Assembly: GCF_021513135.1 (NCBI RefSeq)
Contig: NZ_CP090981.1
Span: forward strand, 2,964,025 to 3,028,024
Origin: Vibrio sp. SS-MA-C1-2
Lineage (GTDB): Bacteria > Pseudomonadota > Gammaproteobacteria > Enterobacterales > Vibrionaceae
Direction: 5' to 3'
DNA length: 64,000 nucleotides
Part shown: positions 58,989 through 64,000 of the stretch, piece by piece
Position numbering within the stretch: the first letter of the stretch is position 1
How the letters are laid out: the number at the start of each line of letters is the position of its first letter
The notes under the pieces: generated by a model
The model's database searches: none
Told to the model about the DNA's origin: nothing
What the model saw: the letters and a program-made list of their open reading frames with translations, nothing else
Translations under genes and position numbers: made by a program

Positions 58989-60101
58989 TTATTGTGTTAT
59001 GTATTCAACCACATCCAAACCAAAACCCGATAATGCATGGTAACGTTTGTCCGAAGATGAGAGTAGACGCATTTTTGCAACCCCTAAATCAGCAAGAATT
59101 TGAGAACCAGCACCAACTCGACGAGAGGTTCCTTGCCATTTAGTTCCAGCAGTCTTAGTGCCGCCATCTTCCAGTTCAAAGTTCTTCACTTTGTGGATAA
59201 TGCTGTCCGTCGTATCATGATTACCGAGCACAACTAACACACCATTTTCTTTCGCGATCTTTTCCATCGCTTTTTCTAGTGGCCAGTTACGTGTTGTTGA
59301 ACGGTCTGAGTGAAATAGATCAGCAAAGTCATCTTGCAGATGAACACGAACTAACGTTGGCTGATCAGCGTCAATTTTACCTTTAGTTAGGGCGTGATGG
59401 ATCTTGTTATCAATAGTGTCACGATAGGTTACAACATCAAATTCGCCAAAGTCGGTTGGCATTTTAAAACTTGCAACACGCTCTATGGTCGTTTCGTTGT
59501 TATTACGGTATTCAATTAAGTCTGCAATCGTGCCTAGTTTAATATCATGCTGTTCAGCAAAGATCTCTAAATCAGGACGACGCGCCATGGTGCCATCTTC
59601 TTTTAAGATTTCGACAATCACACTTGCTGGTTCAAAGCCGGCTAAACGAGCAAGATCGCAACCGGCTTCAGTGTGGCCTGCGCGCGTTAAAACGCCACCA
59701 TCTTGAGCCATTAATGGGAAAATATGTCCAGGTTGAACAAGATCAGAAGCAACGGCATTTTTAGCCACAGCCGCTTGAACTGTCACTGCACGATCGCCAG
59801 CTGAGATCCCCGTCGTTACGCCTTCGGCAGCTTCAATTGAAACCGTAAAGGCCGTACTGTACTGAGCGGTGTTATCGTCAACCATCGGGTTTAATCCCAT
59901 ATGTAAACAACGCGCTTTTGATAATGTTAAACAGATCAATCCTCGACCATGTGTCGCCATAAAGTTAATCACTTCAGGTGTCACTTTTTCAGCGGCAATA
60001 ATAAGATCGCCTTCATTCTCGCGATCTTCATCATCCATCAAGATAACCATTTTACCTAGGCGGATATCATCAATAATTTCTTTTGCACTACTAATTGCCA
60101 T
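58989..60101 (-). CDS. ribB: 3,4-dihydroxy-2-butanone-4-phosphate synthase fused to a degenerate RibA-like domain
   Basis: The N-terminal ~200 residues are a full Rib[30 protein letters not shown], and [16 protein letters not shown]. The C-terminal ~170 resemble GTP cyclohydrolase II in length and fold position ([22 protein letters not shown]) but lack the zinc-binding Cys residues (E. coli SECLTGD...CDCG) and probably that activity. This fits the RibBX class known in vibrios and Shewanella. A separate ribA should exist elsewhere. It lies between ribE and ribH in the riboflavin operon. Confidence 0.92.
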   Translation of the reverse strand: MAISSAKEIIDDIRLGKMVILMDDEDRENEGDLIIAAEKVTPEVINFMATHGRGLICLTLSKARCLHMGLNPMVDDNTAQYSTAFTVSIEAAEGVTTGISAGDRAVTVQAAVAKNAVASDLVQPGHIFPLMAQDGGVLTRAGHTEAGCDLARLAGFEPASVIVEILKEDGTMARRPDLEIFAEQHDIKLGTIADLIEYRNNNETTIERVASFKMPTDFGEFDVVTYRDTIDNKIHHALTKGKIDADQPTLVRVHLQDDFADLFHSDRSTTRNWPLEKAMEKIAKENGVLVVLGNHDTTDSIIHKVKNFELEDGGTKTAGTKWQGTSRRVGAGSQILADLGVAKMRLLSSSDKRYHALSGFGLDVVEYITQ

Positions 60102-60151
60102 GATCTGGAATCCTTAATTTTTCATTAATATAAATTTAAAGCCAACTTTAA

Positions 60152-60817
60152 CTACTTTAAAAAACCTGATTTAGCTAATAACTCCATGGTTACTTCGCTT
60201 TTGGTTGATGATGATTCTGCGGCTTTATCACCAAGAATTAGGCGCTCTAAATAACGAGCAATCACATCAACTTCTAAATTAATTTTCGTTCCAACATTGA
60301 ACTGCTCAATCGTTGTCTCTTGCGCAGTATGAGGGACAATCGTAATCTTAAATTTATCACCATCAACATCATTAACCGTTAAGCTAATTCCATCAATCGT
60401 TATTGAACCTTTCTCTGCAATATATTTAGCTAGGGAGGAAGGGACTTGTAGCCAGAACTCAATTGCACGCCCTAATGAATGACGACTAACAATCGTAGCA
60501 ACAGCATCAACATGACCTGACACCATATGTCCACCCATGCGTGTTGTCGGCAACATCGCCTTCTCTAAGTTCACTCGTTGACCTGTTTTATAGGTTGCGA
60601 AGGCAGTACGGTTCATCGTCTCCAGAGAAAGGTCGGCAACATAGCCATTTCCGGTTAACTGAACCACGGTTAAACAAACACCGTTCGTGGCAATACTATC
60701 CCCTAACTTCACATCGTCTAAATCTAATGTACCGCTATTGACAGTAATCGCAATATCCTGCCCTTTGGGTGTAATTGCTGTGATATTACCAACAGCTTCA
60801 ATGATACCTGTAAACAT
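60152..60817 (-). CDS. ribE: Riboflavin synthase alpha chain
   Basis: Converts two lumazine molecules to riboflavin. The 221 residues start MFTGIIEAVGNI and contain two lumazine-binding repeats; GVCLTVVQLTGNGYVADLSL and GISLTVNDVDGDKF mark them, and GGHMVSGHVDAVATI is conserved. It comes after ribD with a 70-bp gap. Confidence 0.97.
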   Translation of the reverse strand: MFTGIIEAVGNITAITPKGQDIAITVNSGTLDLDDVKLGDSIATNGVCLTVVQLTGNGYVADLSLETMNRTAFATYKTGQRVNLEKAMLPTTRMGGHMVSGHVDAVATIVSRHSLGRAIEFWLQVPSSLAKYIAEKGSITIDGISLTVNDVDGDKFKITIVPHTAQETTIEQFNVGTKINLEVDVIARYLERLILGDKAAESSSTKSEVTMELLAKSGFLK

Positions 60818-60887
60818 TTAAAGTCAACCTGCTTTTACTTGTTATACCTTTCTGACTTCGGTATAAAATACGTTATTATTTACTAAA

Positions 60888-62030
60888 TTAATGTTCATTG
60901 CCTTGAGGCGTCGCAATAATTCGGATGTCATCACCAATTTGGCGTAGATCATCTATTTTTAGCTCAGGAACCTCTGTCATTGAGTGCATTGCCGCTAAAT
61001 CTAACACACCACGCCCTGTTGAACCCATCAATTTAGGCGCAATATAGAGAATGACCTGATCGACTAATTGGGCATCAAATAATGCCCCACTCAATTCTGC
61101 ACCCGCTTCAATCCAAAGGTTATTAATACCTAACTCGCCAAGCTGATCCATTAAACTGACAAGATCAACTCTGCCATCTTTTTCTGCGACCACTAATTGT
61201 GTCACATTTTTAAGGCTCGAATCACCCAACGACTCAATATCATCTCTCGCTTGAGTGCCAACTAAAATAGTCTTGCCTGCCAAACTTAATAATTGGTAAT
61301 CACTGGTCACACGATTTTGGCTATCAATGATCACTCGAGTGGGTATTCTTAACTCTTCTTCAGAATAGTTTACTTTTACCGATTCCGGCAACTGTGACCA
61401 ACGAACATTCAAACTAGGATTATCAGCAAGAACCGTTCCACTAGCTGAAAGAATCGCGGCTGATTTCGCTCTAAAACGTTGAACATCAGCGCGAGCAGCA
61501 CTGCCAGTTATCCATTGACTCTCGCCATTTTCAAGGGCCGTCTGTCCATCGAGCGAAGCCGCCATTTTTAACTGTACAAAGGGACGATCGGTTTTCATCC
61601 TTTTAATAAAACCAACATTTAATGCTTCAGCTTGCGCTTGCATTAAACCAGACTCAACAGTAACTCCAGCCTCTTCGAGCATTGATAAGCCACGCCCAGC
61701 CACTTTAGGGTTTGGATCAACCATCGCTGCGACGACTCGACTCACGCCTGCTTTAATTAATGCGTTGGCACAAGGCGGTGTTCGACCATAATGAGAACAT
61801 GGCTCAAGGGTAACATAAGCCGTCGCGCCTTTTGCTTGCTCTTTTGCCATCGCCAGTGCGTGAACTTCGGCATGAGGTTCACCCGATTTTAAATGCGCAC
61901 CTTCACCAACAATCTGATTTCCATGAGCAATCACACACCCCACATTCGGGTTTGGCGCCGTAGTAAATTCGCCTCGTTTTGCTAATTGCAATGCACGCGC
62001 CATATGTTGATGATCTAACGGTGAAAACAT
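60888..62030 (-). CDS. ribD: Bifunctional riboflavin deaminase and reductase RibD
   Basis: Second and third steps of riboflavin synthesis. The N-terminal deaminase domain has the zinc site HAEVHAL and TLEPCSHYGRTPPCANAL; the C-terminal reductase domain (from about 150) has VQLKMAASLDGQTAL and the late LWIEAGAELSGAL. 380 residues. It follows nrdR with a 91-bp gap on the minus strand. Confidence 0.97.
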   Translation of the reverse strand: MFSPLDHQHMARALQLAKRGEFTTAPNPNVGCVIAHGNQIVGEGAHLKSGEPHAEVHALAMAKEQAKGATAYVTLEPCSHYGRTPPCANALIKAGVSRVVAAMVDPNPKVAGRGLSMLEEAGVTVESGLMQAQAEALNVGFIKRMKTDRPFVQLKMAASLDGQTALENGESQWITGSAARADVQRFRAKSAAILSASGTVLADNPSLNVRWSQLPESVKVNYSEEELRIPTRVIIDSQNRVTSDYQLLSLAGKTILVGTQARDDIESLGDSSLKNVTQLVVAEKDGRVDLVSLMDQLGELGINNLWIEAGAELSGALFDAQLVDQVILYIAPKLMGSTGRGVLDLAAMHSMTEVPELKIDDLRQIGDDIRIIATPQGNEH

Positions 62031-62121
62031 AAAACTACCTATTAATTAAAGAGAACAAGTGAATAAAATCAATTAATAACAATACAATCAATCAATTATC
62101 ACTCAATTGATTATAATCCAA

Positions 62122-62571
62122 TTAATTTTCTAATCTTGCGATCTCTTCGCCAAATTCACGAAGATCTTCAAAACTTTTATATACTGATGCAAAACGGATA
62201 TAAGCAATTTTATCCAGCTCTTTTAATGCATCCATCACTAAATTACCCACCATATCAGAAGGAACTTCACGCTCTCCTGTTGCTCTTAATTGAGACTTAA
62301 TATGGTTAATCGTGCTCTCTATCACTTCAACACTTACCGGTCTTTTTTCTAAGGCGCGTTGTATTCCACCACGAAGTTTATCTTCATTAAAAGGTTCACG
62401 GTTACCTGTTGTTTTAATTAGACGTGGCATAACCAGCTCGGCACTTTCAAAGGTTGTAAAACGCTCACTACATGCTAAACATTGTCGACGACGACGAACT
62501 TGATGGCCATCAGCCACTAATCGCGAATCGATAACTTTGGTATCATTTGCAGCACAGAAAGGACAGTGCAT
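62122..62571 (-). CDS. nrdR: Transcriptional repressor NrdR
   Basis: Zinc-ribbon and ATP-cone repressor of ribonucleotide reductase genes. The 149 residues begin [17 protein letters not shown] (Cys3, Cys6) with Cys31 and Cys34 in [12 protein letters not shown], and the ATP-cone starts [20 protein letters not shown]. It heads the block nrdR-ribD-ribE-ribB-ribH-nusB; in E. coli it also precedes ribD. Confidence 0.97.
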   Translation of the reverse strand: MHCPFCAANDTKVIDSRLVADGHQVRRRRQCLACSERFTTFESAELVMPRLIKTTGNREPFNEDKLRGGIQRALEKRPVSVEVIESTINHIKSQLRATGEREVPSDMVGNLVMDALKELDKIAYIRFASVYKSFEDLREFGEEIARLEN

Positions 62572-62741
62572 ATGAGTTCCTTAAATAAAAATGGTACGAA
62601 TTCTTTATGAAAAAATAAAAGTAAAAATGATTAAAAATAAAAAGTAAAAAGTAAAAATCCTGAACAACAGAAATTAACAAGGGTATTTAAAGATAAATGA
62701 CACGCCTTTAAACACCCTAGAGAGAATCAACATCACATCAA

Positions 62742-62765
62742 TATACCCTTATTACTTTGGGTATA
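62742..62765. repeat. ERIC-like element reduced to its two ends
   Basis: TATACCCTTATTACTTTGGG followed by TATA: the outer bases of both termini joined directly. It abuts the nested element. Confidence 0.7.
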
Positions 62766-63017
62766 TCCCCTTCATACTTGAAGTCGCTAGGTTGTTGGCA
62801 TCGCTCATTCGCCCCAATCATATAGTACATCTATACTCTTCATACTTGAAGTTGCTAGGTTGTTGGCGTCACTCATTCGCCCCAATCATATAGTACATCT
62901 ATACTCATGGGGTCTCATTCACTTGCCGCCTACTAGCAACTCCAATTACTTTGAGTATATACTCACGGGGCCTCACTGACTTGCCGCCGACTAACAACTC
63001 CAATTATTTTAGGTATA
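62764..63017 (-). repeat. ERIC-like element split by a second copy (outer element)
   Basis: The left part, 62764 to about 62833, starts ATCCCCTTCATACTTGAAG and runs to GTACATCTATA. The right part, about 62960-63017, resumes as CTCACGGGGCCTCACTGACT and ends CAATTATTTTAGGTATA. The two parts add up to one normal-length copy once the inner element is removed. Confidence 0.85.
62832..62959 (-). repeat. ERIC-like element, full 128-bp copy, nested (inner element)
   Basis: Runs from TATACTCTTCATACTTGAAG to CAATTACTTTGAGTATA, exactly 128 bp, the family length. It interrupts the outer copy at the outer copy's central TATA. Confidence 0.87.
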
Positions 63018-63038
63018 GGTTGTCGATTTTTTTATTGA

Positions 63039-64000
63039 TTATGCGTAAACAGGAAGACGCCCACAGATCTCAAGGACTTTCTGTTTGGTCGCTTCGATAA
63101 CCGCCATATCTTGATGGTTGTCTAATACATCACACATCCAACCAGCAAGTTCTTTTGCATTATCTTGAGTAAAGCCACGGCGAGTAATAGCGGGTGTACC
63201 CACACGAATCCCAGATGTTACAAATGGGCTTAATGGATCATTAGGTACGCTATTCTTATTGACGGTAATGTTTGCCGAACCGAGTGCTGCATCCGCTTCT
63301 TTACCATTAAGATCTTTATCTATCAGATCAACAAGGAATAGGTGGTTTTCAGTACTGCCAGAGACGATCTTATAACCGCGTTCGAGGAAGACAGAAACCA
63401 TCGCTTGTGCATTATCCACGACACGTTGCTGATAGCTTGCAAACTCAGGCTCCATCGCTTCTTTAAATGCGACCGCTTTTGCTGCGATGACATGCATTAG
63501 TGGACCACCTTGTCCACCAGGGAAAACCGCTGAGTTTAGCTTTTTATATAGCGCTTCGCCCGCATTCGATAGGATTAAACCACCACGAGGGCCTGCTAAT
63601 GTTTTATGGGTTGTTGTTGTCACAACATGGGCATGAGGAACCGGTGTTGGGTAGACGCCAGCAGCAATAAGACCCGCAACGTGTGCCATATCAACAAAGA
63701 AATAAGCGCCAACTTTGTCTGCGATTTCACGCATTCTTGCCCAATCAACAATTTGAGAGTAAGCAGAGAAGCCACCAATGATCATTTTTGGCTTATGTTT
63801 AACGGCTAACTCTTCCATTTCTTCGTAGTCAATCTGACCCGCTTCATCGATACCATAAGGAATAATGTTATAAAGCTTACCAGAGAAATTTACAGGAGAA
63901 CCATGAGTTAAGTGACCACCATGTGCCAAACTCATGCCTAGAACGGTATCACCGGCATTAAGCAGTGCCATATAAACGGCTGAGTTAGCTTGAGATCCTG
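63039..64000 (-). CDS. glyA: Serine hydroxymethyltransferase (N-terminal part outside window)
   Basis: PLP enzyme converting serine and tetrahydrofolate to glycine and methylene-THF. Only the C-terminal ~320 residues are present; the frame is open to the window edge, starting [16 protein letters not shown]. The PLP lysine is in [14 protein letters not shown], and [18 protein letters not shown] and [14 protein letters not shown] follow. The stop lies 21 bp from the repeat cluster; no terminator is visible between them. Confidence 0.96.
   Translation of the reverse strand, partial: GSQANSAVYMALLNAGDTVLGMSLAHGGHLTHGSPVNFSGKLYNIIPYGIDEAGQIDYEEMEELAVKHKPKMIIGGFSAYSQIVDWARMREIADKVGAYFFVDMAHVAGLIAAGVYPTPVPHAHVVTTTTHKTLAGPRGGLILSNAGEALYKKLNSAVFPGGQGGPLMHVIAAKAVAFKEAMEPEFASYQQRVVDNAQAMVSVFLERGYKIVSGSTENHLFLVDLIDKDLNGKEADAALGSANITVNKNSVPNDPLSPFVTSGIRVGTPAITRRGFTQDNAKELAGWMCDVLDNHQDMAVIEATKQKVLEICGRLPVYA

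Larger units (their letters stand above)
62572..63038. other. glyA-nrdR intergenic region (467 bp)
   Basis: About 150 AT-rich bases next to nrdR (A-rich tracts), then a cluster of repeats: one collapsed element and one element nested inside another. The last 21 bp precede the glyA stop codon. Confidence 0.7.

Overview
This 64 kb window is core chromosome of a low-GC gammaproteobacterium of the family Vibrionaceae (closest in feel to Aliivibrio or Photobacterium; genus is inference). The evidence is the Na+-translocating NADH dehydrogenase operon nqrABCDEF-apbE-nqrM, a vibrio-type OmpK/Tsx outer-membrane channel, a RibB fused to a degenerate RibA-like domain, E. coli-like gene order in long blocks, and many copies of an ERIC-like intergenic repeat of about 128 bp.

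Layout. 1-3.9 kb: ispE (N-terminus outside the window and an apparent frameshift), prs, pth and ychF on the + strand. 4.0-5.9 kb: one tRNA operon of 14 genes (3 Met, 6 Leu-UAG, 5 Gln-UUG), an enlarged version of the E. coli metT-leuW-gln cluster. 6.2-14.4 kb: an EamA-family exporter, ubiF (-), then miaB-ybeZ-ybeY-corC-lnt. 14.5-27.7 kb: ybeL (-), then leuS-lptE-holA, rsfS-rlmH-mrdA-mrdB-rlpA, dacA, ybeD-lipB-lipA: translation, LPS export, rod-shape wall synthesis and lipoate synthesis, in E. coli order but without nadD and cobC. 27.9-36.7 kb: proBA, crl, frsA and gpt (-), pepD (+), dinB (-), again E. coli order without phoE. 36.8-44.1 kb: the nqr respiratory sodium pump and its two maturation genes (-). 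44.5-51.1 kb: bolA (-), rlmG, yajG, ppiA, ampG, ompK, yajL. 51.2-63 kb: thiI (-), xseB-ispA-dxs (+), pgpA, thiL, nusB, ribH, ribBX, ribE, ribD, nrdR (-), then glyA cut by the window end.

How it fits together. Most genes are housekeeping: MEP isoprenoid synthesis (ispE, ispA, dxs), riboflavin supply (ribD, ribE, ribBX, ribH) feeding the flavin-rich Nqr complex and ApbE, thiamine (thiI, thiL), lipoate (lipB, lipA), proline (proBA), cell-wall elongation and recycling (mrdAB, rlpA, dacA, ampG), lipoprotein and LPS biogenesis (lnt, lptE), and rRNA/tRNA/ribosome maturation (miaB, ybeZ, ybeY, rsfS, rlmH, rlmG). There is no phage, integron, CRISPR array, defence island or biosynthetic cluster.

I did not find an undescribed multi-gene system. 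The items most worth a second look are small: a 28-codon ORF with its own ribosome binding site and terminator between gpt and pepD; an apparently leaderless, LexA-boxed dinB; a nested ERIC-in-ERIC insertion and two repeats collapsed to their termini; the ispE frameshift in a G run; a terminator-like hairpin abutting proB; an extended -10 promoter splitting apbE-nqrM from nqrA-F; and the absence of nadD from its usual place. All family names come from recognising protein sequences by eye; no database search was run.
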